From the NCBI RefSeq assembly GCF_932526225.1, contig NC_064045.1, positions 1,708,501 to 1,772,500 on the forward strand: 64,000 nt of DNA, given 5' to 3'. Below the pieces are notes generated by a model. The model worked only from the letters and a program-made list of their open reading frames with translations, was not told where the DNA came from and did no database searches. Numbering within the stretch: the stretch's first letter is position 1; each line of letters starts with the position of its first letter. The translations under genes were made by a program, and so were the position numbers. Shown here one piece after another: positions 53,721 through 64,000 of the stretch. This stretch comes from Nematostella vectensis (Eukaryota > Cnidaria > Anthozoa > Actiniaria > Edwardsiidae).

Positions 53721-54129
53721 TTTATTACTGTGTATTTTATTATTTTATTACCTGTGTATTTTACCTGCCTTGGACGTTTCTATTTTCTATTCATATTTGG
53801 GCAAATTAGGCAAATATGCTTTTATCTTGATTTTTTAGCTTTATAGTAAATACTGGCAAATATGCTGAGGCCTGAGCTACTGTTCTATGACAAAGAGACA
53901 TCGTTTTGACATCGAGGTAGAAATGTTAAAATCTTTTTAACTAGTGATTTATAAAATTGGTAATTTATAAAATCATATCTTGCTTCTAGTCACACAGGAT
54001 AAAGACAATTCTTAAAAAGAATTATTTTAAATTATTTGAATACCTTTGATTTCCTCTTTTCAATAAAAAAACCCCACAGCAACAAGACTTTATAGAGTTA
54101 AATACAAGTTATGAAGGAAGAATACCCAA
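53721..54129. other. Unique sequence after the channel gene
   Basis: AT-rich, with an AATAAA at about 54062 that could be the polyadenylation signal. Nothing else is seen. Confidence 0.4.
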
Positions 54130-57100
54130 CCTTAACAGTACCATAGTCCCAGGGATAAGCGCCTCACCTTAACAGTACCATAGTCCCAGGGAAGAGCACC
54201 TCACCTTAACAGAACCATAGTCCCAGGGAAGAGCACCTCACCCTTAACAGTACCATAGTCCCAGGAAAAAGCACCTCACCTTAACAGTAGCATAGTACCA
54301 GGAAAGAGCACCTCACCTTAACAGTACCATAGTCCCAGAGAAGAGCACCCCACCCTTAACAGTACCATAGTCCAAGGAAAGAGCGCCTCACCCTTAACAG
54401 TACCATGGTCACAGGGAAGAGCGCCTCACCTTAACAGTACCGTAGTCCCAGGGTAGAGCACCTCACCTTAACAGTACCATAGTCCAAGAGAAGAGTGCCT
54501 CACCCTTAACAGTACCATAGTCCAAGGAAAGAGCGCCTCACCCTTAACAGGACCATAGTCCCAGGGAAGAGCACCTCACCTTAACAGTACCATAGTCCCA
54601 GGGTAGAGCACCTCACCTTAGCAGTACCATAGTCCCAGGGAAGTGCGCCTCACCTTAACAGTACCATAGTCCAAGAAAAGAGCACTTCACCTTAACAGTA
54701 CCATAGTCCAAGGAAAGAGCACCTCACCTTAACAGTGCCATAGTCCCAGGAAAGAGCACCTCACCTTAACAGTACCATAGTCCCAGGGAAGAGAGCCTTA
54801 CCCTTAACAGTACCATCATTACAGGGAAGAGCGCCTCACTTTAGCAGTACCATATTCCAAGGAAAGAGCACCTCACCTTAACAGTACCGAAGTCCAAGGA
54901 AAGAGCACCTCACCTTAACAGTGCCATAGTCCCAGGGAAGAGCACCTCACCTTAACAGAACCATAGTCCCAGGGAAGAGCACCTCACCCTTAACAGTACC
55001 ATAGTCCCAGGAAAGAGCACCTCACCTTAACAGTAGCATAGTCCCAGGAAAGAGCACCTCACCTTAACAGTACCATAGTCCCAGAGAAGAGCTCCCCACC
55101 CTTAACAGTACCATAGTCCAAGGAAAGAGCGCCTCACCCTTAACAGTACCATGGTCACAGGGAAGAGCGCCTCACCCTTAACAGGACCATAGTCCCAGGG
55201 TAGAGCACCTCACCTTAGCAGTACCATAGTCCCAGGGAAGTGCGCCTCAACTTAACAGTACCATAGTCCAAGGAAAGAGCACTTCACCTTTACAGTACCA
55301 TAGTCCAAGGAAAGAGCACCTTACCTTAACAGTGCCATAGTCCCAGGAAAGAGCACCTCACCTTAACAGTACCATAGTCCCAGGGAAGAGAGCCTTACCC
55401 TTAACAGTACCATCATTACAGGGAAGAGCGCCTCACTTTAGCAGTACCATATTCCAAGGAAAAAGCACCTCACCTTAACAGTACCGAAGTCCAAGGAAAG
55501 AGCACCTCACCTTAACAGTGCCATAGTCCCAGGGAAGAGCACCTCACCTTAACAGTACCATAGTCCCAGGGAAGAGCACCTCACCTTAACAGAACCATAG
55601 TCCCAGGGAAGAGCACCTCACCTTAACAGTACCATAGTCCCAGGGAAGAGCACCTCACCTTAACAGAACCATAGTCCCAGGGAAGAGCACCTCACCCTTA
55701 ACAGTACCATAGTCCCAGGAAAGAGCACCTCACCTTAACAGTAGCATAGTCCCAGGAAAGAGCACCTCACCTTAACAGTACCATAGTCCCAGAAAAGAGC
55801 TCCCCACCCTTAACAGTACCATAGTCCAAGGAAAGAGCGCCTCACCCTTAACAGTACCATGGTCACAGGGAAGAGCGCCTCACCTTAACAGTACCGTAGT
55901 CCCAGGGTAGAGCACCTCACCTTAACAGTACCATAGTCCAAGAGAAGAGTGCCTCACCCTTAACAGTACCATAGTCCAAGGAAAGAGCGCCTCACCCTTA
56001 ACAGGACCATAGTCCCAGGGTAGAGCACCTCACCTTAGCAGTACCATAGTCCCAGGGAAGTGCGCCTCAACTTAACAGTACCATAGTCCAAGGAAAGAGC
56101 ACTTCACCTTAACAGTACCATAGTCCAAGGAAAGAGCACCTCACCTTAACAGTGCCATAGTCCCAGGAAAGAGCACCTCACCTTAACAGTACCATAGTCC
56201 CAGGGAAGAGAGCCTTACCCTTAACAGTACCATCATTACAGGGAAGAGCTCCTCACTTTAGCAGTACCATATTCCAAGGAAAGAGCACCTCACCTTAACA
56301 GTACCGAAGTCCAAGGAAAGAGCACCTCACCTTAACAGTGCCATAGTCCCAGGGAAGAGCACCTCACCTTAACAGTACCATAGTCCCAGGGAAGAGCACC
56401 TCACCTTAACAGTACCATAGTCCCAGGGAAGAGAGCCTTACCCTTAACAGTACCATGGTCACAGGGAAGAGCGCCTCACCTTAGCAGTACCATATTCCAA
56501 GGAAAGAGCACCTCATCTTAACAGTAGCATAGTCCAAGGAAAGAGCACCTCACCTAAACAGTGCCATAGTCCAAAGGATGAGCACCTCACCTTAACAGTA
56601 CCATAGTCCCAGGGAAGAGCGCCTCACCTTAACAGTGCCATAGTCCCAGGGAAGAGCACCTCACCTTAACAGTACCATAGTCCCAGGGAAGAGAGCCTTA
56701 CCCTTAACAGTACCATGGTCACAGGGAAGAGCGCCTCACCTTAGCAGTACCATAGTCCAAGGAAAGAGCGCCTCACCCTTAACAGTACCAAAATCCCAGG
56801 GAAAAGGACCTCACCTTAACAGTACCATAGTCCAAGGAAAGAGCGCCTCACCGTTAACAGTACCATAGTCCCAGGGAAGAGCACCTCACCTTAACAGTGC
56901 CATAGTCCCAGGGAAGAGCACATCACCTTAACAGTACCATAGTCCCAGGGTAGAGCATCCCACTGTTAACAGTACCATAGTCCCAGGGAAGAGCGCCTCA
57001 CCCTTAACAGTACCATAGTCCCAGGAAAAAGGACCTCACCTTAACAGTACCATAGTCCCAGGGAAGAGCACTTCACCTTAACAGTACCATAGTCCCAGGG

Positions 57101-57285
57101 AAGAGCACCTTACCTTTTACAGCACCATAGTCTCAGGGAAGAGAGCCTTACCCTTAACATTACCATGGTCACAGGGAAGAGCACCCCACCGTTAACAGTA
57201 CCATAGTCCCAGGGAAGAGCGCCTCACCCTTAACAGTACCATAGTCCCAGGGAAGAGCACCTCACCTTTTACAGTACCATAGTCC
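54130..57285. repeat. 37-38-bp minisatellite (over 80 copies)
   Basis: The unit is CACCTTAACAGTACCATAGT then CCCAGGGAAGAGCACCT. A distinctive multi-unit block containing CATCATTACAGGGAAGAGCG and CATATTCCAAGG recurs at about 54788, 55383 and 56211. The spacing indicates larger block duplications (~595 and ~828 bp). Confidence 0.97.
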
Positions 57286-57442
57286 CATGTCTCTGAGCGG
57301 GCTTCCTGTGGTTGGTTTGACGTCACAGGAGACAACCTCCCCGTTCTGTGGGTGTGCTCGTCCCAGACTTCAAACTGCCTCACTGTTAATCTCCAAGCAC
57401 AGGAAACCCAGTAAAGACGCCAAGGACTAGGCAGGAAATACC

Positions 57443-58130
57443 AGGGGCCGGTTGCACGAAGCCTGGATAAGTCCTATCCACCTGTTAAATTCTTATCTAG
57501 AGGATAAAACTTATCCGAGTGGTTTTATTCGGTTGCACAAAGCCCGAATACAGATATCCAGCAGATAAAGTTATCCGGATGATAGAGGTCCGATTAAATC
57601 TTATCCACCGAACAAATGTGAAGAAAAAAACAGAATGGCATCTTTCTTTCAAATTTATTGTCAGAATTTAGATTAATGTTAGACACAGTGAAAGTTGGAA
57701 CACATGAAAATTTTACAGTTGGTAAATTTACAATGAACTACGAACTAATATGAAGATCTGGCAGGAATGGAAAAAATCTATATATTGCATTTTCTGTCAA
57801 GAAATGTCGACTCCCCCAAGACAAGAGGAAGCTAAAACCTTCCCCCTTTGATTAATCCATGATTTACATGCACTTTGCCTCGATAAACTGATTGTTTTCT
57901 GGCTTTTTTGTAGCTCTTTCAACGGTTGCCGTTTTGTTTAAAGGAAAACCAGCGCGCGCTTTGCATATTTACAATGGAAACGGGAAGCCATTTATTGGTA
58001 TTGATGGCGATTCAGCGGATAGTTATCCAGCCTTCTATCCACGCTTTGTGCAACGCTATTTATCCGTCGGAGAACTATCCGCTGCATGGATAGGGATCTT
58101 ATCCGGTGGGTAGCGCCTATCCGGCAGATA
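57443..58130. mobile_element. Possible MITE cluster with GGGGCCGGTTGCACGAAG end
   Basis: GGGCCGGTTGCACGAAGCCT opens the segment and a shortened version (CGGTTGCACAAAGCCC) follows at about 57531. CTTTGTGCAACG, inverted, lies at about 58043. TATCC/GGATA elements alternate in opposite orientation at the two sides. Boundaries are uncertain; the 73-codon open frame from 57892 has no recognised domain. Confidence 0.4.
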
Positions 58131-58314
58131 ACTTTTTTTTTACAAATATGTTATTCCTATAGCAGTCTAAGCACTTGGATCTTTAGCTTTAGCTTTATCG
58201 TAAAATAGGTTTTCCCCGCTGAAGACCCAGGACCCCCATTATCTGGAAAACCATTCGAAGAGCACTTTCGCGAGGTGCAAAGCTACTAAAAGAAGCGCGA
58301 ACATAAGACGAGAC

Positions 58315-61304
58315 TTATACAACAGTTAACTTCTCTGTTATAAGTCTTCTCGATTCCATTGTCGTGATAGTTACTTCCGTCTGTACGGGCTCCCTGCGGA
58401 TGAGGTTGATCGAGCACGAGACGAGTGCACTGAGAACGAGTAGTGTCCCACTCATACTAAAACCGGGTGTGTATGTGCCGAACCTGTCAGATATCAAACC
58501 TGCAAAATTTAATAGTAAGTAGTAAGGACAGAGAGCAGGCACCAATTCCTTCTTAGTCACTTGTGGTCTGTTATCAATGCTGCGTTCTGGTTAAGATGAC
58601 CTGGCTTCCCACACCAATAGACTTATACACTACTGTATCTCCCTTCAAAGGTAACCCCACACCAATAGGTATATACACTACTCAGGGCCGTAGCAGGGGT
58701 AGGAGCACGTAGGAGGCACGTGCCCCCCCTCCCCCAATATTTTAAAAACAATTATAAGGAAATGACCAGTAGGGGCGTGGCTGTGCCCCCGATTGTTTTC
58801 TTAATTTTTCTCTTTAGTTTCCCCCCCCCCCCCCCAATCTTTCGAGGACTGCTACGGCTATGCTACTGTATCTCATTTGCCCGTCAAACGTGGCCCCGCA
58901 GCTATTGTATTCCCTTACCCGTTAGAGGTGGCCCCACGGCTATAGGTATAGACACGACAGTTAACCACACTCCATAGGCGTGTCCCCTGTACTTTTCCTC
59001 CAGAGACTCAAGAATAAGCAGGTTAATGGCAGTACACGCCAGTCCATCCATGGTCCCGATAGCAATAGCGATGCCCACAAGTTGACTGTACATGGTTGCC
59101 CATGGCAACAAGATGTACATGCACCCTAGGAGGGTGTACCCCCCCTGTAGGATGATGAGGGGGTTGATGTGGGGAGAATCACAGAGACGACCGCTGATGA
59201 TACGCAGGACGCTTGAGGCGAGGCCGATGTACAAGAACAACATCGAGGATTTGTCATCAGTGATACCGAGGGTTTGACAAAACTTGACCTGAGAAAAGGG
59301 TGTGTTAGATGTGTGATGGTAAAACAAACGAAGAAACTCTCGACGCACCCAAACAATATCCTTCATCATCAACATCATCAAAATCATCATCATCAACAAG
59401 AACTTCACTATCGTCATCATCATCATCATTATCACCATTATTATAATTATAATTATCACCATCATAATCAATGGGCACGTACCTGCTATTATTTAGAAAA
59501 TTTGATCAAGCAATAAACAGTTCAGAAATATTTATAAAAAGACCTATGTACTAAGGACTTATCATAAGCACTTATTATCATAATCATCATTATCATCATC
59601 ATATGTTGACCTATGTACTAGGGACTTTATAATTATCATCACCTTCATCATATGTATGCACTCACCAGATGCATTTGCGGATTATACAGCGCGAGGAACA
59701 CCAGCGCGCTGACCACCAGCAGCAACAGGAACCTGGTGTCGCGTAACATGATCCCGTAGGGACCTCTCTCGGCTTTAGTCCCCTCGTCCAAACCAAGTGA
59801 CCGTGCGGGAGACTCGGGTCTCTTCACGATTTCTGAGTCAAATGACGAGGTCACGAGGCAGACGACCGCAGTGACGCCCGCGAGGCAAAGAAGGGCCCTT
59901 CTCCATCCCACCAGGTCCAGCAGCAGCTGGAGAAGAGGCGCGATCACCATGACTCCCGCGGCGGGACCGAGACATACGAAGCCGACGGCGAGAGAGCGAC
60001 TCTGGGTGAAGTACTTGGGCACGGCGATGAAGCACGCCGTGTAGACACAGCAGCAGCCGAACCCTGGGAAGAGGGGAGTTTTTAATTTCAAAGACCGTCG
60101 ATCCGACTTGTGTGTTTTCGGAGGCTGTTAGACTATGAGGCTATGCAGATGAATAGTGATAATTAAATCCGCTACATTTACATTTGACAAACCCATTCAC
60201 TAGTACACTTCATGATTTATTAAGGTCAGTCCTTGTGTAAACTATCATCATTAATATCATCAACACCAATACCATCACCATCAACATCACCATAACCATC
60301 ACCATCAACACCACTATCACCACCATCATCATCACCATCATCACCATCACCATCACCATAAACACCACTATCACCACTATCACCACCATCATCATCACCA
60401 TCATCACCACCACCATCACCATCAACACCACTATCACCACTATCATAATTATCATCACTACCATAATCATCACCACCGTCATCATCATGTCATCACCTGA
60501 TATTAGCGATATTATACCTGTTATAGTGCTATACGTCAGAAACATGGTGTACAGGCTTGGTGCCTGTGACGTCAGCAGTAACCCTAGGCAACAAATAAAT
60601 GCTCCCCCCATTGCAGTAATACGGCAGCCATATTGGTCACATAAGCTCGCCGATATCGGAGCCACAAAGAACGAGACGGACATGAACAGGGATCCTACCC
60701 AGGCTGAAAAAATTAACAAATCAGCGTTAAATTAAAGCGAAATCATCCAATAATAAGCAGCCTATCGAGGTACCCTCGGGGGTGATTCTGTGATTCTGTG
60801 ATTCTGTGGTTCGGCTGGTGTTGCTAAGTTCGGGTTTTTGTGGTATGAAGCGGTGGTTACTGCACCGTTTGAAGAGCCATTTAAATTTCGGAATCGTAAA
60901 CACAACAGAAAATACTTTATAGCCTACTATGATAACAAAGGTACGAAAAGATGAAAACTACCGCAAATATAGGTAGGCTTCCTGTGGGTCTGGCAAAGAA
61001 GTAAGCTTGCAAGTCATCATTCAGCTAAACACTCTCGACATATACCTGTCGTGGCCTTGTCTTCCTTGAAATAGTCCAGTAAAACAGGAAAGAGTACTCC
61101 ATAGCTGAACGAAAGGCCGACCACGATAGTGTTAGACAGCGCCGCACTGAGGCAAACAAGCCACGACCACGCGCAGTCTTGCTGGAAGCGAGGCGAATCA
61201 CAAAGCTGCCTTTGTGAGTCAGATAAAATACTCGGAAAACTCGCGGAGAAAGCCGCCGGAGACTCCCTTCTGGGACTTGTTTGCTCCACGACGACTTCTT
61301 TCAT
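58315..61304 (-). CDS. SLC16/monocarboxylate-transporter-like MFS transporter, 5 exons, 465 aa
   Basis: Exons (minus strand): 61304-61046, 60703-60518, 60063-59666, 59288-58919, 58499-58315; all GT-AG with matching phases. TM1 opens with DCAWSWLVCLSAAL, a variant of the MCT signature DGGWGW; the first G is lost. TM5 carries KYFTQSRSLAVGFVCLGPAAG, the second family signature (YFxxRRxLAxG). About 12 hydrophobic segments, a central loop (DSEIVKRPESPARS) between TM6 and TM7 near residue 240, and GPPLTGGLISDRFGTY before TM11 all fit. It would move monocarboxylates or related solutes with protons across the plasma membrane; the substrate is not predictable. Start: the first ATG (61304) gives a ~40-residue cytoplasmic N-terminus, usual for the family. 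Exon 4 ends in a decayed tandem array. Confidence 0.9.
58600..58990. repeat. Decayed ~50-bp tandem repeat including the exon 4 splice donor of the transporter
   Basis: On the plus strand the exon end plus donor reads CCCTTACCCGTTAGAGGTGG then CCCCACGGCTATAGGTATAG. Diverged copies lie at about 58870-58908 (GCCCGTCAAACGTGGCCCCG) and 58628-58675 (CCCTTCAAAGGTAACCCCAC), with a partial copy at 58600-58635. A MITE splits the array. Confidence 0.65.
58683..58862. mobile_element. hAT-like MITE in transporter intron 4
   Basis: It begins CAGGGCCGTAGCAG and ends CTGCTACGGCTATG (12 of 14 positions mirrored). CTACT occurs on both sides, and an uninterrupted target (ACACTACTGTATCTCCC) lies in the neighbouring repeat unit at about 58627. 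GAAATGACCAGTAGGGGCGT inside recurs at about 13239, suggesting a fragment there. Confidence 0.7.
59340..59660. repeat. CAT/ATC microsatellites in transporter intron 3
   Basis: Interrupted runs of ATC, ATT and CATCAT lie at 59358-59470 and 59570-59650. Open frames across them are compositional. Confidence 0.8.
60235..60495. repeat. ATC/ACC microsatellite in transporter intron 2
   Basis: About 250 bases of CATCACCATCACCAC-type repeats end just before the exon 2 donor. The exon end itself is not included. Confidence 0.9.
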
Positions 61305-63335
61305 AACTGAGTTTCTGTGCTAGGGCTTCTGTGTTCTTGCTGTTTTTGCAGGTTCGTTTAGGAGAAGTGAGAGTTTCCATTGACGGGTTAGTAGCGTATT
61401 TGGACGTGGCAAACCTACGGTGGCAAACCTACTGCATAAGTCATTTTTTATGCGTTTAAGTTTAAATTTGGTGTAACCCCCCTTAAAGGGGAATTGTCTT
61501 CTCTGAACGAGAGGATTGTTTCATGCACAATGTTGATACTTTCAAAACCGCCCGTGCTCTAATTGGTGGCATTTTGTTGCGAGACCAGTTTGACCGGAAA
61601 ATAAAACCAAACAGAAACCACAAGTCTACAAGCCCTAAACCTATGTTGACAATTTCAGCGAGCATAGAGGCCGAATAAAACCCTACCTTCTCCGATAAGG
61701 ACATATTTTTATCATTTATCTATATAAAAGCTGATTTGCTTTAATGATAATTCAAATCAAGTAATCAAAATGGCATTTTTATACATATGTTTTCTCGTGT
61801 GTTTAATTCAAACAGGTGGCTGAAAAAATAACATAAAACAGCACTAACCGCACCCCTCCCTAGCGGGTATTTTTAAAACAGTGACACAGGTAGCCAAAGA
61901 AGCCAGTGCTGATGTTTTTTAAACTATTTTGTAATAGCTTGCGAAAGTATCCGACATTTCTCTAGTAGAGTAAAGATATTAGGATATTAGATACTCAAAA
62001 AAACCTCACATGCACGACTTTTTGCGGTGACTGATTATTTTGCCAATAAAATACCAATAACTTGATAATGAGAAATTGCCACAAAAAGGGCATCTGCGCA
62101 AAAATAATTCAAGATTCGTAATTTATTTGTTTTCTTTTCCTAGGAGTACATATCCCTAGAAACATAGAAAAATAAAGCTTTTCTAATCACTCAAACCCAA
62201 ATTTTCGTGTTTTTTAAATTAGCGCCCCAACCTGTAATTCAGTTGTATCCTGCAAGAGGTATTTAAACACATCTACCTATATATCTATCTATCTTAAACA
62301 TAATATGAAACCTCATAAACATGACCAGTGGGCTTAATTCGGGTTAGAAACCTAATTAATCTAAAAAACTAGTCCCCCTTTGAGCCCGCGATCACCTTGA
62401 CACCTCTCGTGCGTGATGCTTTCCGTAGTTTTCTTTTCGTTTGAGTGTAAAATACAAAGCTAATAAAGAAAATATAAATATGCAAAAGCCGAAATAGACT
62501 AATCTTACTGACAGATTAATCAAGATAACCTTAACAAGAAAAAAATTGTTTGCGAAATTGCGCCCTAGTATCCTTTTAGTCGAATATAGAATCAGATTTT
62601 AACAAGGACGTAATAGTTAAGGTTTTAGCGCTTAAAACCTCACATACAAAATTAGTCCTCACAATTTTTCCATCGTTTAATTCACATATACAATACATCA
62701 ATAAACTAAAAACAATCTCTCGAAATGCTGCCTACAACCTTTGAAATTATATCTTTAAACTATTTCTTCTTTGCCCTTGCCATGCTGTTTTCTGGAGAAT
62801 CCCAGAAGTCCTAGCGGGCCTGTGCTGCCCTCAAACACGTCCATAAGCCGCAGTAGTTCCGCGCATGCGTAGAAGCATCATTTAGTAGAGTCAGTCTTTC
62901 GTTGTTTTCTCCGCCTAGAGTAGGACAAAATCAAGGCATTATAAGATATGTGAATACAACAAAACTGATCAAGTTAAACGAGTTTTATTGATTTGGTGCC
63001 ACCAACCGAACCAATTCTTGCTAGCCTATCTGTAGTTTTTTATTCGGCGAGAAATCCCGGAGTTGCTATATTGGCCATTTTGGACGCGGAGGAGTAGGAC
63101 GACCCTTGGTCTGAAAAAAGCGCGTTCGAATTTTTCAAAATGGCGACAAAATAGCGAGCTTCGGAGAGATAAAACCAAACGCCTTGCGGTTGGCTAAATA
63201 CTTGCAGTAAAGTACACTTAAAATCGACAAAACCAAAGATTCCTGTCGACTTTTCCAGGAGATTCAACAAGGGGATAAAAATACTATAAAATACAAGTAG
63301 GTTTGAGTTAGGTAAATGATTAAAATAAGCGTACA
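61305..63335. other. Intergenic, 5' side of the transporter gene
   Basis: No gene or repeat array is recognised. Short open frames at 61483-61704 and 63040-63396 have no recognisable domain. Confidence 0.45.
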
Positions 63336-63462
63336 GAGCCGGGTTCCTAGAAATCAGGTTAACGCTAACCAAGGAATAAAAGCACTTTTTATCCAATCAA
63401 AAGTCGAGATAGCCGTATTTATCCCTGGGTTAGTGCTAACCTGCTTTCTAGGAACCGGCCCC
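63336..63462. mobile_element. MITE with ~33-bp inverted ends
   Basis: GCCGGGTTCCTAGAAATCAG(GTTAACGCTAACC) is mirrored by GGTTAGTGCTAACCTGCTTT(CTAGGAACCGGC), with a few mismatches, around a ~60-bp centre. Confidence 0.8.
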
Positions 63463-63694
63463 AGGGAGCTCTGCTCGAAATAGCTGTATTCGATTGCTTT
63501 TATTTCAACAGGAAAGAAACGTTTTCATAGAATTTTAAGTTCGATCCGAAATTATAATCGATAGGTAATAAATTTTCAGTTTTGATGCACAGTTTCTTCC
63601 ATGTATGAGATATTTGCTTCTACGTTTGGGCTGTTTATAAGATCTTCGTAAAAACAGAAATGGGAAACTAACAAGGAAATTTAAAAAAAGTATT

Positions 63695-64000
63695 CCCCTG
63701 ATGTGGAATACGAAGGCTGCCCATCTAATTACTCTTCTCCCCCTGATGTGGAATACGAAGGCTGCCCCATCTACTTACTCTTCTAACCCTGATGTGGAAT
63801 ACGAAGGCTGCCCCATCTACTTACTCTTCTCCCCCTGATGTGGAATACGAAGGCTGCCCCATCTACTTACTCTTCTCCCCCTGATGTGGAATACGAAGGC
63901 TGCCCCATCTACTTGCTCTTCTCCCCCTGATGTGGAATACGAAGGCTGCCCCATCTACTTACTCTTCTCCCCCTGATGTGGAATACGAAGGCTGCCCCAT
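63695..64000. repeat. 46-bp minisatellite running off the window
   Basis: The unit is CTGATGTGGAATACGAAGGC then TGCCCCATCTACTTACTCTT and CTCCCC. Six or more copies start near 63695; the array continues past 64000. Confidence 0.95.

Noticed and set aside
59274-60719. Met/Ile/Val- or His-rich open frames around 59.4 and 60.3 kb
   Set aside because: They are read-through of CAT/ATC microsatellites in transporter introns.
63040-63396. 118-codon minus-strand open frame
   Set aside because: Part of it lies in a MITE and there is no recognisable domain or splice context.

Overview
The window is animal nuclear DNA, most likely from an anthozoan cnidarian such as a sea anemone (inference). The evidence is spliced genes with GT-AG introns, a class A GPCR, SLC16-type and receptor-channel genes, DIRS and Crypton-type elements, an RLE-type non-LTR element of a kind common in cnidarian genomes, many MITEs, and very abundant minisatellites. 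No bacterial operons, rRNA or CRISPR arrays are present.

Layout. 1-1.8 kb: decayed non-LTR retrotransposon ending on a TTA/TAG/ATC microsatellite. 2.4-4.0 kb: old ~210-bp tandem repeat broken by two MITEs. 4.05-5.53 kb (minus): last two exons of an unidentified single-pass membrane protein. 6.46-18.81 kb (plus): a complete 12-exon THOC6 gene (THO/TREX mRNA export), 334 aa in my model. 18.9-22.9 kb: 23-bp and 42-bp minisatellites. 23.3-27.2 kb: frameshifted Crypton-like (DUF3504) tyrosine recombinase gene, cut by a 3.9-kb decayed DIRS element (27.16-31.08 kb). 34.8-36.05 kb: very homogeneous 50-bp satellite. 36.66-37.71 kb: intronless class A GPCR. 39.23-53.43 kb (plus): a complete 9-exon gene for a 528-aa glutamate-receptor-like channel whose pore carries the potassium-channel filter TVGYGD. 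54.1-57.3 kb: 37-bp minisatellite. 58.3-61.3 kb (minus): a complete 5-exon SLC16-like transporter, 465 aa. 63.7 kb to the end: 46-bp minisatellite.

The three multi-exon models were built by hand from splice sites, reading phase and family resemblance. Every junction keeps frame and each ends at a stop at a family-typical length. I see no functional link between the genes; they look like ordinary neighbours in a repeat-rich region.

Two observations stand out. First, the potassium-filter glutamate-receptor-like channel. Second, in all three complete spliced genes at least one tandem array includes an exon-intron boundary, so that the splice site itself is multiplied: three arrays in THOC6, one in the channel gene, and one older one in the transporter gene.
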